Assembly (NCBI GenBank): GCA_017432325.1
Contig: JAFRJJ010000025.1
Location: forward strand, 1 to 60,347
Length of the DNA: 60,347 nucleotides
Reading direction: 5' to 3'
Origin: Solobacterium sp.
Lineage (GTDB): Bacteria > Bacillota_I > Bacilli_A > Erysipelotrichales > Erysipelotrichaceae
In this document: positions 52,266 through 60,347 of the stretch, piece by piece
How the letters are laid out: every line of letters begins with the position of its first letter
How positions within the stretch are numbered: position 1 is the stretch's first letter
Notes under the pieces: model-generated
Database searches by the model: none
What the model was told of the DNA's origin: nothing
What the model saw: the letters and a program-made list of their open reading frames with translations, nothing else
Made by a program: the position numbers and the translations under genes

Positions 52266-53000
52266 ATGGAAGTGATTCAATCACTGCAGAACAGCAAAGT
52301 CAAGGAATGGGTCAGACTGCACAATAAAAAGGACCGTGACCAGAAGAAACAGTTCCTGATCGAGGGCGAGCATCTGCTGGAAGAGGCGCTGAAGGCAGGA
52401 TGCGTTGAAACGATCATCACAGATGAAGACCGCCCGGAAACAGGTGTTCCTGTCATCCGTGTAACAGAAGGCATCATGAAAAAGATATCCGGAAATGTAT
52501 CGGCGGTGCATGTGATCGGTGTATGCAGGATGAGGGAACCCGAACTCAGAAACAACAGCAGGCTGCTGATCCTGGACGGCCTGCAGGACCCGGGAAATGT
52601 CGGGACCCTGATCAGGACGGCGGTATCGTTCGGATTTGACGGTGTATATCTCTCCCCGGATTCCTGTGACCTGTACAATGAAAAGACCATCCGTTCAACG
52701 CAGGGAGCGCTGTTCTATATTCCCGTGATCCGTACCGGACTGTCCGATCTGGTCACACAGCTTCAGAAAGAAGGAGTTAACGTGATCGCTTCCGCGCTGG
52801 ATGCTTCTGTGAATATGGAAGATATCGCGCCATGTGAAAAGATGGCTTTCGTGGTCGGACACGAAGGACGCGGTGTTTCCAAAGAAATTCAGCGGAAAGC
52901 AGATCAGAGACTCCGCATTGATATGGACGGGTTTGAATCATTGAATGCCGCGGTTGCCGGCGGCATCCTGATGTACCGCTACAGAAAATCAGCTAAATAA
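52266..53000 (+). CDS. TrmH/SpoU-family rRNA-type methyltransferase
   Basis: A 244-residue SPOUT enzyme like YsgA/RlmB: the N-terminal L30e-like domain opens with SLQNSKVKEWVRLHNKK, followed by the motifs LDGLQDPGNVGTLIRTAVSFG, VGHEGRGVS and GFESLNAAVAGGILMYRY. Most such proteins 2'-O-methylate rRNA. It is fourth and last in the operon and unlike its neighbour paralogue keeps the standard motif 3 (SLNAAVA). The end is followed by a shared hairpin. Confidence 0.92.
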   Translation: MEVIQSLQNSKVKEWVRLHNKKDRDQKKQFLIEGEHLLEEALKAGCVETIITDEDRPETGVPVIRVTEGIMKKISGNVSAVHVIGVCRMREPELRNNSRLLILDGLQDPGNVGTLIRTAVSFGFDGVYLSPDSCDLYNEKTIRSTQGALFYIPVIRTGLSDLVTQLQKEGVNVIASALDASVNMEDIAPCEKMAFVVGHEGRGVSKEIQRKADQRLRIDMDGFESLNAAVAGGILMYRYRKSAK

Positions 53001-53002
53001 TC

Positions 53003-53032
53003 AAAAAAATGCACCCATTGCCGGGTGCATTT
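53003..53032. terminator. Terminator between convergent SpoU and GH1 genes
   Basis: AAATGCACCC / GGGTGCATTT with an ATTGCC loop. The minus strand has a run of seven T residues; on the plus strand the tract is only TTT. Confidence 0.8.
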
Positions 53033-53038
53033 GTCATC

Positions 53039-54538
<1,500 letters not shown>

Positions 54539-54554
54539 TCATGTATCTGTTTTT

Positions 54555-54583
54555 ATTATAATGGCAGATATGTTCCCGGTCAA
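54555..54583 (-). promoter_or_regulatory. Promoter of the GH1 gene
   Basis: On the minus strand TTGACC (54578-54583) and TATAAT (54555-54560) with a 17-bp spacer. Confidence 0.82.
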
Positions 54584-54587
54584 AAAG

Positions 54588-54619
54588 CACAAAAACAGGA
54601 AGCGGTTGTGCTTCCTGTT
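54588..54619 (-). terminator. Terminator of the GH9 gene
   Basis: On the minus strand AACAGGAAGC / GCTTCCTGTT with a 6-nt loop, followed by TTTTT. It lies just upstream of the GH1 promoter, so the two genes are separate units. Confidence 0.85.
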
Positions 54620-54623
54620 CGGG

Positions 54624-57008
54624 TTATTCACAGATCCTTGCGAACATATGGATCAGTGCGGAATTGTAATAAACTGCTACTTCGTTGGTCGACCAGCTGT
54701 CGAACGAATCAATGTACATTTTTGCCGGAGGTGTATTGTCGGGCAGAGCCTGTGTCAGTTTATCATCACGATAACTGTCAGGTCCGCCGACCAGCGCGCC
54801 GGGCAGAGATGTATGTTTTGCTTTTGCGACACGGCTGTGTACGTCAGAAGGCGTATTGGAACCGAAGCCTGTCACATAGCAGACATTCAGACTGTTTCTG
54901 CCGAGTACATAGTGTACCTGTTCAGCAGCACCCTGCTGGTATTTCTGATTGCCTGTAAAGTCATATGCCATGGACAGAATGACGCCATTGTTCAGCGCTT
55001 CGGAGTTGCTGCCCCAGCCATAGGAATCCAACGCGCAAAGATAACCGTTGCTGTTGACAATTCCCAGTATATTGTCCGCTTCCGATTTCAGTGACTTCTT
55101 CATGGCATTGAAGAAATCGGGATCGATCCTGTCAGAATCTTTAGCGGTCAAAAACAGATATCTTCCGTATCCGCCGTTGGCGTTCCAGGAAAGACCTGTT
55201 GCACAGGTCGGATCTTTTTCAAATAATTCTTTTGCCTGCTCAAGATATTCATCCTTAAACGTGGCTGCCCATAATGCTGTCTTTGTAAAGAATCTTCCGT
55301 CATTGTCGGTACTGTCGAGATAAGAACCGCCGTTGACGCCTTCCGGATTGACGAGGTCGATCACATCCGGATTGTCTTCAAGCCATTCGTCAGCACGCTG
55401 CGCTGCTGTCAGGCATTTTCTTGCATATACAGGATCGATATCATTGAATACGATGCTGGCCAGAGCCATTGTTCCCGCAAAATCCGCAGTGCTTGTTGTT
55501 TCCAGGGTCAGCACATAGAGATACTGGTCATCATGTTCCGGAAGTTCGATCTCGGACATGTTCTCGGGTATGACGGTGTTGAATACGCCTCCGTCAGAGT
55601 TCTGCATCTTCAGCATCCAGTCAAGCTCATATCTTACTTCATCAAGGATGTCTGCCGTGCCGTTCAATGACGCGGGAATACTGATGGTATCAGTCCATAC
55701 ATCCGGATTCACCAGATATGCCATCAGAAGGTCAGCAGCTGCTTTAGCGCCTGTTTTGATGTATTTGCCATAGTCTCCTGCGTCATGCCAGCCGCCGGTT
55801 GCGTCCATATATTCATATGTTCCATGAATGATGGCATTGTAATTGTGACACGCCAGGTGTGACATGCCGCCTGCCCACCATTCATCCAGGTCCATGCTGC
55901 ATCTCTGCATAGACAGCATTCTGATCAGTGAATCACGCATCTCTGTATAAGGGTCGTCTTCTATCTGGAATGCGTTGGATACGGTTCCGATCTGGGAACG
56001 GATGTAGTATGTATCGCTGTGAGATACAGGGGTGAAATCACCGTAAGAATCATATTCACTGTTATAGTCATCATTCTTTTTGCCTACGATACCGCCGGTA
56101 TATACGACCCATCCCTGTGTATCCACAACATCAAACATATCACCTGCATCATATGAGAAAGTGCAGCGTTTCTGTCCGATCGTAGGGTAACCGACCTGGT
56201 CGATCGCGATGCCTCCGGTTACAGGGTTGGAGGAAACGATCCTGAAGTTCTCAACGGTTACGGTATGGTATTCAGCCGTGTTTCCTGTTCCGTCATTGCC
56301 GATATAGAAATCTACATAGGCATTGTTGGTATATCTGTTTGTTCTGAATGTCAGTTCCTGATCATGCGGTTCATAGGAAGCGTTCATGGTTCCGGTTGCC
56401 AGGACATTGTTTGTATTGCCGTCAATAACTGCCATCTGAACTTTTCTGTTCACATCTGAAGACAGTGAGAAGGTCAATGTAATACTGCTGTTCGCGTTGA
56501 ACGGGATGCCGCCGCGCGTGATCCTGACAGACTGGATGCCGCTTCCGCCTTTTTCAACGATCGCGCCCATTCTGTTCCAGGACAGATCACCGTATCCGAA
56601 GCCGTCGGAATACGCGACTGTCCATCCGCTGACAAAGTCTGTCGTATTGTCAGGGTTTCCGACTGTATACGGCTTTTTTTCGTAGTCAGTGCTGAAAATA
56701 TACTCATCCGCCAGAGGAACAGACGCCTTTGGTGTGGGTGTCGGAATCTCTGTTTCCTCAGGTGTCGGTGTCGGAGTCGGAGTTGGAGTCGGGGTAGGTG
56801 TGGGTGTGGGAGTTGGAGTGGGTTTTGCTGTTTCTTCAACTACCGCAGTCGGCTCAGCAGTCGGTATATCCGACGCTTTCGGCCCGGGTTCAGCCTCCGC
56901 TTTTAAATGCCTGATAATCGGTACCAGGGTTACCAGCAATACCGCGCATATTACGATCAGTGTGATCTTTCCTTTTTCTGTAAGTCTGTACTTTCTTATC
57001 TTCTTCAT
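54624..57008 (-). CDS. Membrane-anchored or secreted GH9 endoglucanase
   Basis: A 794-residue protein: basic N-terminus with a hydrophobic helix (about residues 17-36), a Pro-Thr repeat linker (about 60-95), a CBM-like beta-sandwich (about 100-260), a CelD-type Ig domain starting IAIDQVGYP, and a GH9 catalytic barrel. Catalytic residues are the Asp pair in GWHDAGDYGKY near 407 and the Glu in WSTNEVAVYYNSALI near 776. It cleaves cellulose or mixed-linkage beta-glucan outside the cell. The ATG at 57008 lies 7 nt after a perfect -10. No sortase signal, S-layer or dockerin domain is seen. Confidence 0.92.
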   Translation of the reverse strand: MKKIRKYRLTEKGKITLIVICAVLLVTLVPIIRHLKAEAEPGPKASDIPTAEPTAVVEETAKPTPTPTPTPTPTPTPTPTPTPEETEIPTPTPKASVPLADEYIFSTDYEKKPYTVGNPDNTTDFVSGWTVAYSDGFGYGDLSWNRMGAIVEKGGSGIQSVRITRGGIPFNANSSITLTFSLSSDVNRKVQMAVIDGNTNNVLATGTMNASYEPHDQELTFRTNRYTNNAYVDFYIGNDGTGNTAEYHTVTVENFRIVSSNPVTGGIAIDQVGYPTIGQKRCTFSYDAGDMFDVVDTQGWVVYTGGIVGKKNDDYNSEYDSYGDFTPVSHSDTYYIRSQIGTVSNAFQIEDDPYTEMRDSLIRMLSMQRCSMDLDEWWAGGMSHLACHNYNAIIHGTYEYMDATGGWHDAGDYGKYIKTGAKAAADLLMAYLVNPDVWTDTISIPASLNGTADILDEVRYELDWMLKMQNSDGGVFNTVIPENMSEIELPEHDDQYLYVLTLETTSTADFAGTMALASIVFNDIDPVYARKCLTAAQRADEWLEDNPDVIDLVNPEGVNGGSYLDSTDNDGRFFTKTALWAATFKDEYLEQAKELFEKDPTCATGLSWNANGGYGRYLFLTAKDSDRIDPDFFNAMKKSLKSEADNILGIVNSNGYLCALDSYGWGSNSEALNNGVILSMAYDFTGNQKYQQGAAEQVHYVLGRNSLNVCYVTGFGSNTPSDVHSRVAKAKHTSLPGALVGGPDSYRDDKLTQALPDNTPPAKMYIDSFDSWSTNEVAVYYNSALIHMFARICE
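56761..56822. repeat. Short tandem repeats encoding the Pro-Thr linker
   Basis: About ten imperfect hexamers of the GGAGTC/GGTGTG type (plus strand) encode alternating Pro-Thr on the minus strand. Slippage could change linker length. Confidence 0.8.
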
Positions 57009-57015
57009 GCGGTAC

Positions 57016-57021
57016 ATTATA
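57016..57021 (-). promoter_or_regulatory. -10 element of the GH9 gene, predicted leaderless
   Basis: A perfect TATAAT on the minus strand ends 7 nt before the ATG at 57008 and overlaps an alternative upstream ATG. Confidence 0.5.
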
Positions 57022-57101
57022 CATGAAATTTATGTGTAATGTGTGAATATCGGGCATCAGAGTATCTTAAGATTTCTGTTTTCCCGAATGTAACCGCTGT
57101 C

Positions 57102-57128
57102 AAAAAAACCATCACTGCTATGTGATGG
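57102..57128 (-). terminator. Terminator of the DUF6056 gene
   Basis: On the minus strand CCATCAC / GTGATGG with a 6-nt loop, followed by seven T residues. Confidence 0.88.
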
Positions 57129-57134
57129 CTTTGC

Positions 57135-58958
57135 TCAGTCTTTTGCGTTGTCACGTTTGTTGTACTGTTCACTGCAGCTCCTGATTCCATGGGTCCGTGT
57201 TTCCGGCCGCCAGGTGATCTCATCGACCAGGTGTCCCTTTGTCTTGCTGTAAACAGATACAGTAATACCCGGATTTTTATTGGACAGGTTGTCCGTACTG
57301 ATCACGATATCGGAATTTTCCGGGTCTTCCATGGATGAAAGATAGAAGTAATGACCTTCGACTGTCAGTCCTTCATAGATCTCAGTTTCCCTGGCAATCA
57401 CCTGTGAATCAGCAGTGCTGACTGCTGCTGCGATGTATCCGGTCCGGGCATGATTGGTTTCAAGGAATTCCTGCAGTACCCAGTACATGTCAGTATAGGA
57501 CTCATCCGTCAGGTCCGTCGAAGTTACAAGAACGATATAGTCTTCATTGTCCCTTACCGCATTCAGGTAGATGTCATAATCCGTGATATTCATCAGTGCG
57601 GGTTCACCGTCACGATAGATCTGGTTCCACAGATCGGATTTCGTGGATGAGATGCTTTCCAGACCGTTCATGATCGAGAAATTCTGATTGATCCAGTGTG
57701 TATCATCTCCCTGAATTCCTTCCAGGTCATAGATCGGATCATATCTGGTCATGAGTTCTCTTGCCAGAGCCGGCACGACAGGATTGAGATTTCCTGCTGC
57801 TTTCTGGCTGCTGATATACCTGTCATAGTTGCGGAACTGATATCTTGTATTGACCAGGTCGATCATCGCTGTCATGTAATTCATGGCAGAAAGGGCTGTC
57901 ACAACAGCCAGTCCTGTTTTGCAAGGGATATCAAACCGGCCGGTATCCATGATCAGGACAACAGACGATATGATGCCTGCAATGAGGAATACGGTCGCCC
58001 CGAACATAGAGCGGGAGAAGTTGATATAGACAGGGGACAGGATCATCGCGTAAACTGCCGCAAAGGAACAGAACGCGAACAGCAGAGGAACATACAGTTT
58101 CTTTTTGTCTGCTGTTGCGATCCCTGCAATGGTTATCACTGCCGCGAAGAGCAGCCATAATGTACGCATTCCGGTATCGCCTGCACCGCTGATGACAATC
58201 GATGCCTCATAAGCAGCGATCAGCAGACTCGATAATCCGTTTCTTGCGGGGAAGCTCAGCATGCGCACTGCGTTTCCGGGAGCTTTTACCATCATCAGGA
58301 TCCCGATTAAGGCACCGGCAAGACCTGTGAGCATATGAATACCCGGTTTCCGGTGATCCAGCACGAGGTTCTTCAGAATCATGCCCAGCATGAAGAGAAT
58401 CATGGCTCCGGCTGTATTTTCATTGGTCCATCCTGCAAGAATGCCGCAGAAGAAATACAGTACTGAAAACAGAATACTGTACTGCCCGTTCTGTCTGTAC
58501 GGTATCAGGAATGTCATGATCAGTGTCGTCATCCAGAGATAATTGAACGATCCGGTCTGCCAGAGAACTGTTTCCCCGAACATCGGAATGTACAGAAACA
58601 CCAGTGCGGCAGAAACGGCCAGAAGGAATGGTACATGTTTCTCGGAAGGATCCGCATGGAATACGATCATGATGATCAGCCATACAAACACCAGGGAGTT
58701 GCACAGGACGAAAAGGATTCTGGGAAGCGCCAGGGAAATGCGGGCCAATACATGGGCGACAGATCTTCCGCTCCATGTCATATACTGTTCGTATTCTCTG
58801 GCAAAAATATCAAGCAGACCGTTTGACTGGCTGTAGATAAAGTCGTCCGCGATCTTTTTTGTGAACAGATTCATAAGCAGGATCAAAATAAGAATAAGAA
58901 TCAGCACATACCGGTTTTTCGCTTTTTTTATGTCAAGCAATGATAAGACAGCATTCAT
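57135..58958 (-). CDS. DUF6056-type polytopic membrane protein
   Basis: A 607-residue protein with about eleven membrane helices (to about 390) and a soluble C-terminal domain. The first outer loop has KIADDFIYSQ and YMTWSGRSVAH, the DD and (N/S)GR elements typical of DUF6056 proteins, which resemble GT-C glycosyltransferases in topology. The ATG at 58958 is chosen because GGAAGGA precedes it; the longer frame begins upstream of this. It is divergent from glf, so a role in a galactofuranose- or other surface-glycan pathway is possible. Confidence 0.8.
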   Translation of the reverse strand: MNAVLSLLDIKKAKNRYVLILILILILLMNLFTKKIADDFIYSQSNGLLDIFAREYEQYMTWSGRSVAHVLARISLALPRILFVLCNSLVFVWLIIMIVFHADPSEKHVPFLLAVSAALVFLYIPMFGETVLWQTGSFNYLWMTTLIMTFLIPYRQNGQYSILFSVLYFFCGILAGWTNENTAGAMILFMLGMILKNLVLDHRKPGIHMLTGLAGALIGILMMVKAPGNAVRMLSFPARNGLSSLLIAAYEASIVISGAGDTGMRTLWLLFAAVITIAGIATADKKKLYVPLLFAFCSFAAVYAMILSPVYINFSRSMFGATVFLIAGIISSVVLIMDTGRFDIPCKTGLAVVTALSAMNYMTAMIDLVNTRYQFRNYDRYISSQKAAGNLNPVVPALARELMTRYDPIYDLEGIQGDDTHWINQNFSIMNGLESISSTKSDLWNQIYRDGEPALMNITDYDIYLNAVRDNEDYIVLVTSTDLTDESYTDMYWVLQEFLETNHARTGYIAAAVSTADSQVIARETEIYEGLTVEGHYFYLSSMEDPENSDIVISTDNLSNKNPGITVSVYSKTKGHLVDEITWRPETRTHGIRSCSEQYNKRDNAKD

Positions 58959-58986
58959 ATGAATTCCTTCCGTCAATACTGTCATT

Positions 58987-59016
58987 ATTATAAGTAAGAA
59001 GACAAAAGCGGGTCAA
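58987..59016 (-). promoter_or_regulatory. Promoter of the DUF6056 gene
   Basis: On the minus strand TTGACC (59011-59016) and TATAAT (58987-58992) with an 18-bp spacer. Confidence 0.72.
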
Positions 59017-59036
59017 TTGAAGACTGAAATGTTTGG

Positions 59037-59069
59037 CTGAAAGGACTATCTTTCAGAAATTGATTTCTG
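59037..59069. repeat. Two overlapping inverted repeats upstream of glf
   Basis: CTGAAAG (59037-59043) / CTTTCAG (59050-59056), and a perfect 16-bp palindrome CAGAAAT-TG-ATTTCTG (59054-59069) sharing three bases with the first. No T tract. They lie between the divergent DUF6056 and glf genes and may be regulator sites. Confidence 0.6.
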
Positions 59070-59107
59070 TATCATTAAAGAGGTAAATGAAACCATAAGG
59101 AGGCATT

Positions 59108-60211
59108 ATGTCTGAAAAATATGACTATCTGATCGTGGGCTCAGGATTATGCGGAGCAGTTTTTGCGAGGGAAGCTGTCAAAGCAGGAAAGAAGGTCCTG
59201 GTGGTTGAAAAGCGTTCCCATGTCGGCGGCAATATCTATACAAAAGAAGTGGAAGGGATCAATGTTCATGAATACGGAGCCCATATCTTCCATACCAACA
59301 ACAGGGAAGTGTGGCAGTATGTAAATCAGTACGCCGAGTTCAACAGATATACGAACAGTCCTGTAGCCAATTATCATGGAGAACTGTACTCATTGCCTTT
59401 CAACATGTATACCTTCAACAGAATGTGGGGTGTTGTAACACCGCAGGAAGCTGCTGAAAAGATCGAATCGCAGAGAAAGGAAGCAGGCATTACAGAACCG
59501 AAAAACCTGGAGGAGCAGGCGATCTCTCTTGTCGGTACTGATATTTATGAAAAACTTGTCAAAGGATATACGGAAAAGCAGTGGGGAAGACCCTGCACGG
59601 AACTGCCTGCCTTCATTATCAAACGTCTGCCTGTGCGTCTGACATTTGACAACAACTATTTCAATGCGCTGTATCAGGGGATCCCGATCGGCGGTTATAC
59701 AAAAATGATCGAAAAGATGCTTGACGGTATTGAGGTCAGAATGGATACCGATTATCTGCAGAACAGAGAGGAACTGGATGCACTGGCTGAGAAGGTCTTC
59801 TATACAGGTCCGATCGATGCGTATTTCAATTATGAACTCGGATATCTCCAGTTCAGAAGTGTCCGTTTTGAAACAGAAGTCCTGGATATGCCGAACTATC
59901 AGGGGAATGCGGTCATCAATTATACGGATCGTGAAACACCGTATACCCGGATCATTGAACATAAGCACTTTGAATTCGGAACCCAGCCTAAGACAGTGAT
60001 CAGTAAGGAATATTCCAGTGAGTGGAAATTCGGTGATGAGCCGTTCTATCCGGTCAATGATGAACGCAACAGCAGGCTTTACAGTGAATACAAGGCACTG
60101 GCTGACCGGAAAGATAATGTGATCTTCGGCGGAAGGCTCGGTGAGTATAAGTATTACGATATGGACCAGGCTGTCGCCAGGACACTGGATATCTGCCGGC
60201 AGGAGTTTTAG
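59108..60211 (+). CDS. glf: UDP-galactopyranose mutase
   Basis: A 367-residue flavoenzyme converting UDP-galactopyranose to UDP-galactofuranose for surface glycans. FAD-binding starts at DYLIVGSGLCGAVFARE. Family features are HVGGNIYT, YGAHIFHTN, the substrate-loop region KGYTEKQWG and C-terminal FGGRLGEYKYYDMDQ. The length is standard. AAGGAGG precedes the ATG. Galactofuranose transferases are not in the window; the DUF6056 protein is the nearest glycan-related gene. Confidence 0.96.
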   Translation: MSEKYDYLIVGSGLCGAVFAREAVKAGKKVLVVEKRSHVGGNIYTKEVEGINVHEYGAHIFHTNNREVWQYVNQYAEFNRYTNSPVANYHGELYSLPFNMYTFNRMWGVVTPQEAAEKIESQRKEAGITEPKNLEEQAISLVGTDIYEKLVKGYTEKQWGRPCTELPAFIIKRLPVRLTFDNNYFNALYQGIPIGGYTKMIEKMLDGIEVRMDTDYLQNREELDALAEKVFYTGPIDAYFNYELGYLQFRSVRFETEVLDMPNYQGNAVINYTDRETPYTRIIEHKHFEFGTQPKTVISKEYSSEWKFGDEPFYPVNDERNSRLYSEYKALADRKDNVIFGGRLGEYKYYDMDQAVARTLDICRQEF

Positions 60212-60230
60212 GACACTAAGCGGGAATCCT

Positions 60231-60247
60231 CGGCAATTCAATTGCCG
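60231..60247. repeat. Short inverted repeat after glf
   Basis: CGGCAAT-TCA-ATTGCCG, a 7-bp stem without a T tract. It may be a weak stop signal or mRNA 3'-end structure. Confidence 0.5.
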
Positions 60248-60312
60248 CAGATGAAAGCGCACCATAAGTCTGCTTCTCATAGTCTTTTCATATTTATTTA
60301 TAATGTTAAAAA

Positions 60313-60321
60313 TGGTATACT
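60313..60321 (+). promoter_or_regulatory. Extended -10 promoter of the last gene, predicted leaderless
   Basis: TG-G-TATACT ends 6 nt before the ATG at 60328. Confidence 0.5.
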
Positions 60322-60327
60322 ATGTGT

Positions 60328-60347
60328 ATGAAAGGAAATCTCGTTCA
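60328..60347 (+). CDS. Start of an unidentified gene, cut by window edge
   Basis: Six codons (MKGNLV) follow an extended -10 at leaderless spacing. An in-frame ATG two codons earlier is possible. Too short for any functional statement; the call rests on the promoter arrangement seen at other genes here. Confidence 0.4.

Noticed and set aside
56761..56822. Tandem repeat as a CRISPR array or microsatellite outside genes
   Set aside because: Units are about 6 bp, have no spacers and encode a Pro-Thr linker in frame within the GH9 gene.

Overview
The window is about 60 kb of chromosome from a low-to-moderate GC Gram-positive bacterium. The gene set (cdaA-cdaR, T-box and tetrahydrofolate leader RNAs, an LtaS-type synthase, lipoproteins with classical lipoboxes, DegV, a family II pyrophosphatase with CBS domains, AGGAGG-type ribosome sites, extended -10 promoters) points to Bacillota, and by overall feel to Erysipelotrichia; that last step is inference. 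UGA is used as a stop, so the standard bacterial code applies. Nearly all genes are intact and tightly packed. I see no prophage, CRISPR array, plasmid origin or rRNA operon. The only mobile-element trace is the start of a tnpB gene at the left edge.

Layout. 1-5.6 kb: tnpB 5' end, a MATE transporter, glutathione peroxidase and the c-di-AMP pair cdaA-cdaR. 5.7-9.2 kb (minus): an ABC exporter and a secreted GH32-like lipoprotein. 9.5-14 kb: an OmpR-type two-component system, then an alpha/beta hydrolase overlapping a membrane-anchored MurF. 14.1-14.5 kb: tRNA-Ser-Asp-Gly. 14.5-17.3 kb: a ProX-type tRNA-editing protein and a T-box-controlled peptide-binding lipoprotein. 17.4-22.5 kb: a MerR regulator and an envelope-glycan block (GT2-GtrA fusion, phosphodiester glycosidase, small membrane protein, convergent LtaS-like enzyme). 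22.5-29 kb: deoD and ddl (minus), then patatin, dut, map and a CBS-containing pyrophosphatase (plus). 29-41.5 kb: tRNA-Arg, a HAD phosphatase, a second MATE transporter, an M32 carboxypeptidase, an acyltransferase, degV, tgt, a three-gene operon with a SmtB-type zinc sensor, a 2-hydroxyacid dehydrogenase, a degenerate pyrophosphatase, and a phospholipase C/HD pair. 41.5-46.8 kb (minus): an operon of VTC-type polyphosphate polymerase, DUF4956, CotH kinase and a GT-C membrane protein. 46.8-49.4 kb (minus): a PLP aminotransferase with its PLP-binding protein, and folT behind a tetrahydrofolate riboswitch. 49.4-53 kb: four RNA-modification genes. 53-59 kb (minus): a GH1 6-phospho-beta-glucosidase, an anchored GH9 cellulase and a DUF6056 membrane protein. 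59-60.3 kb: glf and the first codons of another gene.

Several blocks concern the cell surface: c-di-AMP, D-Ala-D-Ala ligase and MurF, LtaS-like, GtrA, GT-C and DUF6056 proteins, UDP-galactopyranose mutase and CotH/VTC. The best candidate for an undescribed system is the VTC-DUF4956-CotH-GT-C operon, in which the VTC protein keeps its expected basic substrate-tunnel residues. Cross-cutting patterns are also notable: extended -10 elements placed 6-7 nt before ATG codons (predicted leaderless mRNAs), stop codons lying inside terminator hairpins, and an isoleucine codon choice that creates GATC whenever the preceding base is G.
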